Of a stretch of 64,000 nt of DNA, positions 33,707 through 62,116 are shown piece after piece. The notes below the pieces were generated by a model. The model made no database searches, had not been told where the DNA came from, and saw only the letters and a program-made list of their open reading frames with translations. Origin of the DNA: Sabellastarte sp. h YS-2021. Its lineage: Eukaryota > Annelida > Polychaeta > Sabellida > Sabellidae. Location of the stretch: contig OZ024931.1 of assembly GCA_964017235.1 (NCBI GenBank), forward strand, positions 140,370,033 through 140,434,032, read 5' to 3'. Position numbers and translations under genes: made by a program. How positions within the stretch are numbered: the first letter of the stretch is position 1; every line of letters starts with the position of its first letter.

Positions 33707-34426
33707 CAGTCCTTTTCAGGACCACTGTTGTAAAATGTCATTTTAGGACACCTGCTGATTTATAGGTCCTTTTCAGGACCACCCGAGTCTTAAAAAACAA
33801 TTAATAAGCTGAATGATTAAAACAATCCAAAACAAAAATCACATGACCGGAAAACACTAGAAACAAAATGAGTGAATGAGTGGTTGACAATTTGAAGTTT
33901 ATAAAAAACTTCAGTTTTGAACTTTAAAAAGCACTTTCAAAATTTTGAAGAAAAAACAGAAAATGTGAAAGAAAAAAGCTTGTAAAAAATTAGAAAAAAA
34001 AATTACAGATTTTGACCTTTAAGAAACTTTGACCGTTTAGAAAAGAGTTTTAGCTTTGGATTTGACCTTTGGCTTTTGACCTTTTGGAAACTTTTGGAGA
34101 TATCAAAATTTTTTTAACTATTCAGAAAGATTTAAAGGTAAAATATTTTGCAAATTTTCAACTTAAAAAATTGAAAAGAGGTTTTGAAATATGCACTAAA
34201 TATGAAGGTTTACAAAATTTGACTTTTGATGTGTGACATTTAAAAAAAGTTGTGTTGAAATTAAACATTATTATGGGTCTGGTGATTTCTTTGGAAATTG
34301 CTTCGAAACTGTTTGGAAATGCATTAGAGAATATTGAAAATATCCTTGGAAATTTGTTGGAAATTGATGCAACACTAGCTTCAATAAAAGTTCTCAGAAT
34401 AATTGGGTAGTCCTGAAAAAGGACTG
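33707..34426. mobile_element. Possible MITE whose termini resemble the histone mRNA 3' stem-loop
   Basis: The left end TCAGTCCTTTTCAGGACCAC and the right end GTAGTCCTGAAAAAGGACTGA are inverted repeats, each able to fold on itself. A third direct copy at 33765-33780 reads GGTCCTTTTCAGGACC followed by ACCC, an exact fit to the animal histone 3' stem-loop pattern. The interior is AT-rich with many TTTGAC/GAAA words and no coding sequence. No target duplication could be read. Confidence 0.45.
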
Positions 34427-34461
34427 ATGGATGCCATCTTCTTCTGTCCCCAGGGTAGTTC

Positions 34462-35800
34462 CTTTTCACATCTCAGATGCTGTCCTCCTTCCCAGTCAAT
34501 GCACCAAGGTGATTGACGTAATCTTTCAGTAGGTCTCACTGATGTTTGGCCTGCCTCAAAGTATTCCTGTAGTTGTCATCGTGCACATACAGCACTTGTT
34601 AATTTTGTAGGGCTGCTATGTCATCAGCTGGGTGGGTGCCCTGTCTGGTCTGCTTTGGTTTGTCCTCAGCATGTTGTGCAACACAACACATGTCAAACAA
34701 ATGTCTCTGACAACCTTCAACCTTTGCTCCATTGGGTGTAGTAGTACCCTGAATCTGCTCACTAATATCCCAAGCATATTTTCCACCACCCTCCTGTCTC
34801 TGGAGATCCTGTAGTTTCCTATTCTCTGTTGTCTTCTGCTGTAGGGTTTCACAAGCCATGGCATCAAGGCAAAAGCATTGTCACCCAACAAGAAATAGTG
34901 CAACTCTGGTCCTCCTTCCCCAAGGGGTTCATGTGACGGAAGCCCCAAGGTGCCATCCTCGATCTTCTTCCTCAACTTGCTGCAGTTAAATATTTGTGCA
35001 TCTGATGAAGACCCACTTGACCCAACATCTACCCAGAGGAATCTGTATTTGGCGTCGACCAGGGCTAGCAGCACCAGGGAATAGAAACCCTTGCAGTTGC
35101 AATATTCACTCCCAGATCTCTTTGGCTTTGTCATGCGATATGTTTCCCATCTAGTGCCCCAAGAGCTTGGGGGACATTCCATCTGGTTTTGAGGGGGCCA
35201 CGGTGGCAGAGTGGTAACACTCTCGCCTCCCACCTCTGTGGCCGGGGTTCGATCCCCGTCATGGCCGTAAGTGGGAAAGCTGGTAGTTGCTTGCCGTTGG
35301 TCGGCAGTTTACAGTACAGAACCCTAGCGAACTATATGTACTGGTTTCCTCTGCCCTTCCAACTACCCGTCGTGATATGACCTGTACAGTGTTGAAAGCG
35401 ACGTAAAACCCCAAATAAACAAATAAACCATCTGGTTTTGAACTTCTCCTGCACCTTTTTCCAGTCTTCAAGATCATTAGGGCATGTCAAATACTCTTCC
35501 TGGAATTCAGCAAGGAATGCATGGCAGATCTTGGGGACGAATTTACCTATGGTGGTTCGGCCAACAAGCCAGTGATACTGCAAAAACATGTAGGTTTCTC
35601 CTGTTGCCAGGTGTCTCAGCATTATTGTCAATTTCAATCGTACTTCTAAGGGCTTATCAAAAATAGTGACTTAATTATTGATGCAGAGGTGTATGCATTC
35701 TTCAAAAAGGTCAAAAACTGCAGGTGGCATCCTGACAAAATTCTGATAACCTGGGATACCAGTCTGTATTAAGTTTGTCAGGAGGGTTCTATAGCATCCG
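34462..35800 (-). pseudogene. PIF/Harbinger DDE transposase (HARBI1-like), disrupted
   Basis: The minus strand from about 35800 reads GCYRTLLTNLIQTGIPGYQN, an in-frame TAA near 35670, then LTIMLRHLATGETYMFLQYH and the helix-turn-helix-like GRTTIGKFVPKICHAF. A SINE (35193-35427) follows, then NVPQALGALDGKHIA with the first catalytic Asp (about 35150). After a 1-base frameshift comes YCNCKGFYSLVLLALVDA and DVGSSGSSSDAQIF with the second Asp (about 35000). RRVVENMLGIL contains the catalytic Glu (about 34781). The C-terminus DNYRNTLRQAKHQ runs to about 34462 with two further stops. The DDE triad positions are recognisable, but the gene is dead. Confidence 0.88.
35193..35427 (+). mobile_element. 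Full-length tRNA-derived SINE inserted in the Harbinger transposase
   Basis: A 235-bp element with head GGGGCCACGGTGGCAGAGTG, A box TGGCAGAGTGGTAACACT, B box GGGTTCGATCCC, and tail AAATAAACAAATAAA. It is flanked by a perfect 14-bp duplication, CCATCTGGTTTTGA (35179-35192 and 35428-35441). It splits the transposase coding sequence between FKTRW and NVPQALG. Confidence 0.97.
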
Positions 35801-35865
35801 CTTTCTTCTCTTTGAAGGTTTCAGGGCATGTCCCAGGGGATTGGCGGCTTTCTAACAACTTTCCC

Positions 35866-35942
35866 CTATAAGGTCTGGGGTTTGAACCACTGACCTCAGA
35901 GGTGGGAGGCAATTGTGTTAACACTGCTCCACTGTGGCCCCT
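35866..35942 (-). mobile_element. SINE head fragment
   Basis: The minus strand reads GGGGCCACAGTGGAGCAGTG, then GCCTCCCACCTCTGAGGTCA and GGTTCAAACCCC, the tRNA-like head of the SINE family. The body is missing. Confidence 0.75.
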
Positions 35943-36533
35943 TTCTCCTGGGTCATGGTGGAGGCTGTGGTGAAGGTGCTGGCTGTATGGCGAGTCGTCG
36001 TTCTGGGTTCAGATTCTTCTTCTTTTTTGTCTGCAAATCACAATGAAAATCAAAATATTAAAATCAATAAAAACATTAGGACCTAAGGCTTCTGAAGAAA
36101 GTCTCTCTGATGTGTATCTGGCATTTTTGCAGTGACAAATGATGAGTTATAGCAGACAGAAGGGGTATATATAGTTTTGGTTGGATCCCAACTCCATAAA
36201 TTAATCAGTCCAGTTGGGGTGGGTTGGGAAACTGTTCCAGTCTTGTAGGTTTGTCTCTACAGTTTGTCATAGTCTGATACATCTGTTGTGGTTAGGGATT
36301 TATGCCTTGTCATGTTAGTTTCCAATCTTGTCGTGGAGAAAAGCACCCTGACCCCAAGTCAGTTCAGGATCTTGCCCCAGACGAGGTGGGATGTACTATG
36401 TCCTGTTCAGGAGGTTAAACCAATCCAAATTTTTGCGCTCCCTTTTCTGGATTTTCGTCCCCAACCCCAGACTTTTCTAACTTACCTTAGAGTAGTTGGT
36501 TGTAGGGTCGGCTCCAATGGAACACCCGCATTA

Positions 36534-37344
36534 TCTGGTGTATTAATAGTTGTCCAATTAATACACAAAAAAAATTACTTTCAAGTAAAACCTTACACAG
36601 AGATCAAATAAATATTAAGGGCATTAAAAAAGATAATTGCATAGTTAAATGAGACGTAAATTGAATCACTGAAAAAACAAAAGGAGTAATTCACTTGCAA
36701 AAAATAGATGAAATAAGTTCATGTTTGAATTTCACCAGTTATCAATATTTGCCACATACTAACAATATTACAGGAAAAATGCTTTACTTATATTACAACC
36801 ATAGTTATCTATCATATAATCTGTTATAAATATATGACAGTCGTTACAGGTACCAGTCTCGTCCATGATACATTTATGATAAACCTGGTACAATTTGCTA
36901 AACTGCAAAAACATTCTGTATACCCTTAACTTCATACGTATCAAGATGTTGCTGTTGATTCGCACAATTTACTGAAATTACGGTAACTTGGCTGTTCTTT
37001 TAATAGGACACCGACCATACGTTTGGCAAATATGTAATCTAACATTATACAGTAAAATTGGTGTAATTCAGGAATTGTATGAAAGGAAAATTCGTGAAAT
37101 TATTAGTTATTATTTATAAATGTAGTTTAAGGAGTATTTTATCTTTTATGCAGTGCATCTGTTATGACATATATTTGTCGTCGACATGGTGAATTTGTAA
37201 CACTGTCGACTGATGGATGATCCCCTCAACGGACGTGTCTCTGCCTGTTTTACTTTAGTGCTGACCTGTTATTTATCAGGAAGTGTAGTGGACAGGATAT
37301 TTCCCATTTTTACTTGGAATTTTGACCTACCATAACGCATTGTC
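36534..37344 (+). promoter_or_regulatory. Region upstream of macroH2A; probable promoter and 5' UTR
   Basis: An 810-bp AT-rich interval between the Harbinger right end and the macroH2A start codon. No TATA box or CpG-rich core is obvious. The transcription start and any non-coding first exon cannot be located by eye. Confidence 0.3.
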
Positions 37345-55640
<18,296 letters not shown>

Positions 55641-56110
55641 AAGTGAGCCAGTGGCAAAAAAAAAAAAAAACAACAAAACAAAAGGCAGCAGCATGTATAG
55701 AGCCTAAAATCCAGTAGGAACGGAGACAGAGGTGAAAGTGTAATAATGAAATTTGAAATGTAGGATGTGATAAGAGTTTTAGATATTTTAAAAGAAAGCA
55801 TCAAGAAGTGTGTTAAAGAGTTCATTGCAGTTCAAAGAGATGGGTAATAGCAAATAAGTAGTATGTATAGAGCCAGTAAGCCAGTATCAATAAGGACAGG
55901 GGTAGAAATGTAGATGATTAATACAGGGTTAACATAGTTTTGTATAAATGGCCCCATTGTCAAGAGAGCTGAATATTCTGATCAAAACAGATGAAGGCAC
56001 TATATGTGAAGACTTGTATTTCACTAAAAAAATAGCTTGCAGTGAAACTAGTAGACAGTAGAACTTTCTGTATAGCCTAATACCTCTTAAAGTGTGGGGA
56101 CTGAAGTGAA

Positions 56111-56116
56111 AATAAA
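56111..56116 (+). terminator. MACROH2A: Candidate macroH2A polyadenylation signal
   Basis: The clearest AATAAA after the stop codon (470 bases downstream), followed by GT-rich sequence near 56160-56190. Other signals may be used. Confidence 0.45.
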
Positions 56117-56571
56117 AGTAGCTGGCTGAAAGGAAGGATTAGTCTTTTGATCAGTTTGTGAAGGTGTTGCTTGTGGGGGTGTATACCTTCTCGGCGTGAT
56201 TTGGGGAAAATGTTAAGGGCCTTTGTTTAGCTTAGTGGCTTCCTAGTTGAGTAGATTTGATCTCTGGGATGTATGAGGAATGTTCTATATGAACTTCTAC
56301 AATGTCTGACTGTAGTCATACTGTAAACATCTCCAATTAACTGGTTCAAGACCATGGCAATTGTGTCAAAATACATTCAAAGGAAATGTTTGGTGAGAAC
56401 TGGTGCAATCAGCTGAAAAAACATACAACACACTAAATACCCACTTCAAATGAGTGCCCTTACTCATAAGGAGTCATTATGACAGACTTGATGATAAACC
56501 TAATATGTAGTTCTTTGTAAACCCAGTAGAATTTATTAGTTTCCTATTTTTTATATTAGAATGTGTTACAT

Positions 56572-57033
56572 GGGGCCAGTGGTAACACAATCGCCTTCCA
56601 CCTCTGAAGTCTGTGGTTCAAACCCAGACCCTACTGCTTCCCTGCATAAGTTGGCCGCAGTCATAAGTTGGCCGCCCTCACCACAGCTTCACAGGGCTTT
56701 AACATGAGTGGCCTACTACACTCTGAAACCATGTATTATTGTTAAAGTTATTATATGCAACAGTTTTCATTGGTGTACACTGTACAATAACCTATTTGTC
56801 TTTCGTGAGCCTGTAGATGAGCCGCGGCCAACTTATGACTGCGGCCAACTTATGCAGGGTAGCAGTATGGCTTATGTGGGAAAGTTGGTAGTTGTTTACC
56901 AGTGGTGGGCACTTTACAGTACACAACCTTAATGAACTGTATGTACTGGTTTCCTCAGCCCACAAAAAACTACCCGTCGTAATATGACCTATACAGTGTT
57001 GAAAGTGATGTCAAAACCTAAATAAATAAATAA
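56572..57033 (+). mobile_element. SINE interrupted by a MITE
   Basis: The head (GGGGCCAGTGGTAACACAAT, B box GGTTCAAACCC) ends at 56633. The body resumes at 56866 (TATGGCTTATGTGGGAAAGT, GGTAGTTGTTTACC, TATGTACTGGTTTCCTC) and finishes in an AAATAAA tail. It is diverged from the family, hence old. Confidence 0.85.
56634..56865. mobile_element. Young MITE, 42-bp TIRs, TA target duplication
   Basis: 232 bp. The TIRs 56634-56675 and 56824-56865 match at 41 of 42 positions and contain the word CATAAGTTGGCCGC twice. TA flanks both sides (56632-56633 and 56866-56867), as for Tc1/mariner-like elements. It is nested in an older SINE. Confidence 0.92.
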
Positions 57034-58178
57034 AATTGTCTTCTAAATTAGGAGCCTCCAGTTATCTGAACAATATCTTACCATTCAAGCATGTTCAGAT
57101 AATAGAAGTTGCACTGTAGACTGAAGAAATCTGTAATTTAATGGAAAAACATGTTATCAGCTGTAAACTCTTTGGTTACAGTATATTCCATATCATACTC
57201 AAGTATGGTCAACAGAGATGCTGGTGATAGGGGGTTAAGTACATTGTATTTCAAACATTTTCCAACTTATAAGAGTAAAGGAACCTTGTAAGCCTTGAAA
57301 TTATAACAAAAGCCACAAATTTTATTAAAATTTCTCACATTTCAGAAGTTAAATATGCAGGATGGTTGTCAGAGGTGTCTGTATTCCTTTGTCATTTTTT
57401 CTTGCTCAGTCACTTAAAGTAACATTCATTAAAGGTGACTTGTGTTTTGCTTTTGTTGGAGTGAGATAACATTGAATCATGGTGTCAGGCGTACCATGCA
57501 GAATTTGTGAAGGCAATGGTTTTGTGTACATTGAGGTAAAACTGAAAGATAGGTCGGGAATATTTTATGGCTTGCAGTTGTGATATATTCATGTTGGTTT
57601 TAATTGCATCAAATAATAACAGAAGGCGTATTAGTGGTTAGTTATTTATATGTGTATTACTCTCTGAATGGTTTCATTTAGTCTCTGTATTCAGAAGTGT
57701 TATTTTGTATGTGATCTGTTTCAGTCCATACTCTATGAGAACAATGATTGTATTGATCGATTGCATGAAAGATACTTACCCAGTTTTACTGTGTACAATA
57801 CCATCAGGGTGACGTCACATTGATCACAATATATTTTAATCCGTGAAACTGACTACCCCGTCATATGGATTTTGATGGGTAAGTTAGGAACTCTTCACAA
57901 ATTATGAATCTGTTAGTACCAGCATTTTCCAATGTGTAACCAAGGTGATGATTTTGAAATTTATCGTAACTTGTGTAGCGGACGTTTTTTGTGATTTAGC
58001 AAAAACTGCAGTAAATATTTGAGAACTCAAGATTGAAAACCAATATAACAATATAATTCCTACCACATAGTGTCTTTTTACAGTAGCTGTACACTTTTAA
58101 ATGTGTGTTGTACAATAACTTGCACTCATTATTTTGTCAGCTGTGTTAGCCATTACATCCACAGGAAGTCAGAAAACC

Positions 58179-58209
<31 letters not shown>

Positions 58210-59190
58210 ACATGCTTCCCTCTTTGAAACAATGCAATAACCCTATTTGTTTGTTACAGAAATTGAAATAACTTGTGCCCCAGATGTGAGTTAGGTTGAG
58301 ACTATGGGAATCTGTCAGACTGTGAGGTGACTCTATGAGAGATGTATCATTACTGTGTATATTGTGTTTTTTTTTCTCCAGGGATTCTATGTACTCTGTG
58401 GGTGTTTCCATTTTGTTGTTGTGTGTTGCTTTGTGTGTGGTATTTAGAGATTTGTGTAATTGCTGAGCCTTTTCATTTCTTATGTCTGCTGTTTTTATAG
58501 AGCCCTTAAAACATTAGTATAAACACATTCATCAATAGATTTGTTTAAAGAGCAGAGATCAAGTTTAAATAATCAGCGTCAGCCGATATGTGAATTATAA
58601 TACAATTTTAAATATCTAACCAACAAATACAAACATGTTCCATATGTTACCAACATCTACACTGTCTATTGTACTCTGTTAAGTAGAGTTGTCAGTGTAA
58701 GTACATATCAGATACCTGAAGAGCCTGGTCCATTGAAATTTAACCTGATATCTGAAGGTCCTACTTGAGTAGAAGTATTCCTCCAGTCCTTGAGGGTCCA
58801 CTGGAGGAAGTTAAAATGCACGTGTTGAGCTGTTCCAGTATCCCAGGTGACATGAGACATGTGATGTCTGAGAATATTTCCAATCTTAAAATGGAAAAAA
58901 CTATTTCACTCGATGAACTAATGAAAATAATAACAGTATGGCCATTTTTAACCTTGTTAATTTTTTGTTGTTGTTTTAAATGTATCCTAAAGTACTGCTT
59001 TACAAGTTATAAACTCAACTTTAAAGCATCTTTTTTTTGTTTTTGTTTCTTGTTAATTTCCAGTGAATGTGATAGTCTGTTTAATGAAATGTTATATTTA
59101 ATCTAAGATTGATATGTTCTTGTTAAGTTTTGTCATTTTGTATAAGATGAATTTAAAATGACATTCTGTATACCATTATACCTTATATAC
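57034..59190. other. No gene seen; contains a C30 homopolymer
   Basis: AT-rich intergenic sequence with no recognised exon. 58180-58209 is an uninterrupted run of 30 C. The open frames at 58169-58411 and 58765-59106 have no domain or splice context and are not called. Confidence 0.55.
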
Positions 59191-59198
59191 TCCTAAAA

Positions 59199-60139
59199 AT
59201 GAGGGATGGGTTGGTAGCAGGTTTTCATTTTGATATCCAACCAATGCCAAAAAAAAAACAAAAAACCATTTCGATTCTAGGATACCAAAAAAGGTTGTGT
59301 GTTGCTCAATAAAACAAATGGTGGCAGTTCCACTCCTAGAAATTACTATGAAAAAAATCTTCAAAAATATAATATTAGATGGAAGTTGATAATTTCGTCA
59401 CATTTAATGCCCTTGTTCCACCAAAGGATTAAGCCCCGACCCTGTCGGCGACCTTTAATCGTGGACAGTCGGTGAAAAAAAAACAAAAATGGGCGGGAAA
59501 ACTGGATCGGTTTCAAAGTCTGGGATTAAGTACAGATCGTCCTCAGGACACCTCAGGCGGCCCCAGACAGTCCCTAACTGGTCTGGGACTAAGCCCCGAC
59601 TAACCCAGGATTAAGTCCCGACCCCACAAGGTGTCCTGAGGCGTCCCCAGACCGAGATAGCCGATTTTTGTTTTGCAATGGGACTAAGGGTCGCAGGAAG
59701 CCTGGGACTAAGGAATAGAGGGTCTGGGACTAAGGGTCGGCGACTAAGGGTCGCAGGCGGCCTGGGACAGCATAGGACTGTGTAAATTTGGTCTGAGGAA
59801 GCCTGGGACTGGACATTTTGTTTATGGCGGGAAAAAATAATCGGTTGGGGTCGGGAGAAATATCAAACATGTTTGATTTTTCACACAGCCTCAACCGACC
59901 ACAACCGACCCTTACAGGACGCCTGGGACTAAGCAAATTTTTGAAACCGACCCTCAAAAACCCTTAATCGGGAGCCTTAGTCGTGTGGTGGAACACCCAC
60001 ATAAGGTAAGTTTCCAATAGTGTTAAGTTTTCCCACAATAAAATGTCCTGACATTCGAGATGGCGGTTGCAAAGTATTGTCACTGTATTCTACAGAAATG
60101 GTCTTGATACCAAGATACCAGTGTCACCAACCCATCCCT
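59199..60139. mobile_element. hAT-like MITE carrying a nested Harbinger MITE
   Basis: The TIRs AGGGATGGGTTGGTAGCAGG (from 59202) and CACCAACCCATCCCT (to 60139) are flanked by the 8-bp duplication TCCTAAAA (59191-59198 and 60140-60147). It is the same family as 42417-43094. The nested element at 59408-60001 makes up most of its length. Confidence 0.8.
59408..60001. mobile_element. PIF/Harbinger-type MITE, copy 2 (TAA target duplication)
   Basis: 594 bp. The ends are TGCCCTTGTTCCACC and GGTGGAACACCCACA, with direct TAA at 59405-59407 and 60002-60004. It is homologous to 5141-5801 in the opposite orientation. It contains the near-perfect palindrome at 59857-59882. Confidence 0.85.
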
Positions 60140-60813
60140 TCCTAAAATAGTCTTAAAGAAGAAATAATTTTCATAAAAATATTTATTCAAATGACTGTGA
60201 CCTACTTGTTATTAGAAATAGTTGGTAAACTTTTGTGATTTCTAAAAAAAATATTTTAAAAGTTTATTAGCTTTTTGGTATAAATTCGTTAATTATAAGG
60301 TCTAATATAGTGTCTGTAACTGTCTTCATGAAGTTGTTTATTTTTGTGAACACATTTTTTTCATGTACAGATTAACTAGATGTAGAGTTGTGTTGACAGT
60401 AAGCCAATATCAACCAGTACAACTTCAGGAAGTTGGGGAAGCTTGAGAAATAGAATACTATGTTAATGACTAAAAATATGCAGAGACTAATTCATAGATG
60501 AATGAATGTAATCAAAGTAGGTTTTACTGTATTTTCTGTGATTTAGCTTTGTTTGAGGATATGGAAAATATATATTTGTCTCTAAAAATATTTGTATTCT
60601 TCTATGATACAGCAGTAGTAAAATAAACAAATTTTATCAAAAATATTCTAGTTATATAATTTATTTTTTCAGTCATAAATATTTTTACCTCAATCCAAAT
60701 CAATCGATGCAAACTTGTTTCCTTTCATCATTGAGAAAACAAATATAGATTTATGTTTGCATGTTATGTTGGAGACCTCAGTCGTTAAGTTACTATTCTC
60801 ATCTGTACTTGTG

Positions 60814-61038
60814 TGGGGGCCACTGTGGCAGAGTGGTAACACTCTTGCCTCCCACCTCTGAGGCCGGGGTTCGCACGGCCTCAAGTGGGAAAGCTGGTAG
60901 TTTCTTGCCGTTGGTCGGCAGTTTACAGTACAGAACCCTAACGGACTGTATGTACTGGTTTCCTCTGCCCTTCCAACTACCCATCGTGATATGACCTGTA
61001 CAGTGTTGAAAGTGACGTAAAACCCCAAATAAATAAAT
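60814..61038 (+). mobile_element. Full-length tRNA-derived SINE with 14-bp target duplication
   Basis: Head GGGGGCCACTGTGGCAGAGT, A box TGGCAGAGTGGTAACACT, a B box shortened to GGGGTTCGCACGG, then the usual body and AAATAAATAAAT tail. It is flanked by CATCTGTACTTGTG at 60800-60813 and 61039-61052. Confidence 0.95.
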
Positions 61039-61705
61039 CATCTGTACTTGTGGGCTCAAATCCAGCCTACAGAAACATAACTGAAATCTGACTGTGCAGG
61101 ACCTGTTGTTTGGATTTCCATAACAGAATAACTAAATGGACCTAAGAGAGGTTCTGAGCTTACCAAGTCCTATCACGTACATGTATTTAGAAAAATTGTA
61201 TAACAATCTCAAGCACTCAAGATCTTCAGTGATCTGTAAACGACACACTCTTGGCCCTTTGAAAAGAAGGAGTTCCAGGTAAAAAGATGATCGCTCTTAC
61301 CTTTGTTGGATTCATCAAGATCTGTTATTCTTTTAATTTTCACTGTTGAAACCGCAAATTTGACCTTGGGACTAAATTCACGTTAGAAGTCCCTCATTTA
61401 AGTCTATATCCTGATTTTTTTGGTTTCGCGATTTATGTTTTCAAAGGTTCACGAAAGAACTTTAGGTCATACTTGATCAGGACATTTGGGTAAGTCTCAG
61501 AACTAATGTTTAAATTCATATAAATGCAGTCAAAGCCACAGTCTAAACGTTATATTTCTACACAGAAAGTATAAAAATTAATGCAGAAGTGGTGCAAAAG
61601 CCCAAGATTGTACTATGTTCAAAAATGTTATATTTTTGCACTGGGCTGTTCCCGCAGAATGAATTCCCTACAGGACTTAAATGAACTAAGTTTAGATTGT
61701 CTGAT

Positions 61706-62116
61706 ACCCCAGTCACACTACTGGTGGTATAACCTGCGGTTATACATGTTAGGCAAACGATCCTGTCCTTCAACTATCATCCGAGGTTCGTATGCGAACT
61801 TGTAACACTGACGAAACGTCCAATACTTTGTGTGTTCTACATAAGTTTTAAAATGTTAAAATTTCCGTCTCTGACCACACAAAGTGAGCATGCACAGATG
61901 AATTTCTTGCTACGGTAACTGAAGGTATAGTCCACGCTGTACATAAGGTTGTGACTTGGTTGTCTTTCCATGTAATACGGCAACATCAGGAGAGTGGAGG
62001 TAAATGGGAGTTTTGCCACTACGTCACAAATTTACACACAAACCTGACACTAGTTGAGGGACGGGCATTTTGCCAAACGCCTATAACCACGGACTATACT
62101 GCCTGTAGTGTGATGG
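61706..62116. mobile_element. MITE with CAGTCACACTAC-type TIRs
   Basis: The left CCCAGTCACACTACTGGTGG and right CTGCCTGTAGTGTGATG are inverted repeats over about 36 bp with scattered mismatches (GTATA..CGGTTATA shared inward). The flanks share GATAC (61702-61706 and 62116-62120), which suggests a 5-bp duplication. The superfamily is not assigned. Confidence 0.65.

Larger units (their letters stand above)
27395..36530. mobile_element. Probable decayed PIF/Harbinger transposon (MADF gene + and DDE transposase -)
   Basis: The right end GGCTCCAATGGAACACCCGCA (36510-36530) followed by TTA matches the TIR style of the MITE at 5141 and the fragment at 46912-48035. No TIR was found on the left. However, 27395-27470 (GGGGTCAGTTGTAGTTTT, GGGTCCCTGAAATATC plus palindrome) matches the subterminal sequence of those elements, so the left tip seems lost. 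Between them lie a MADF gene on plus and a Harbinger transposase on minus, the usual two-gene content, in convergent order. The 9-kb size is swollen by SINEs, a MITE and simple repeats. Two separate elements are the alternative reading. Confidence 0.5.

Noticed and set aside
36288..36611. 107-codon plus-strand frame just before macroH2A
   Set aside because: It lies in the right end of the Harbinger element and runs through its TIR, so it is not a separate gene or a macroH2A first exon.
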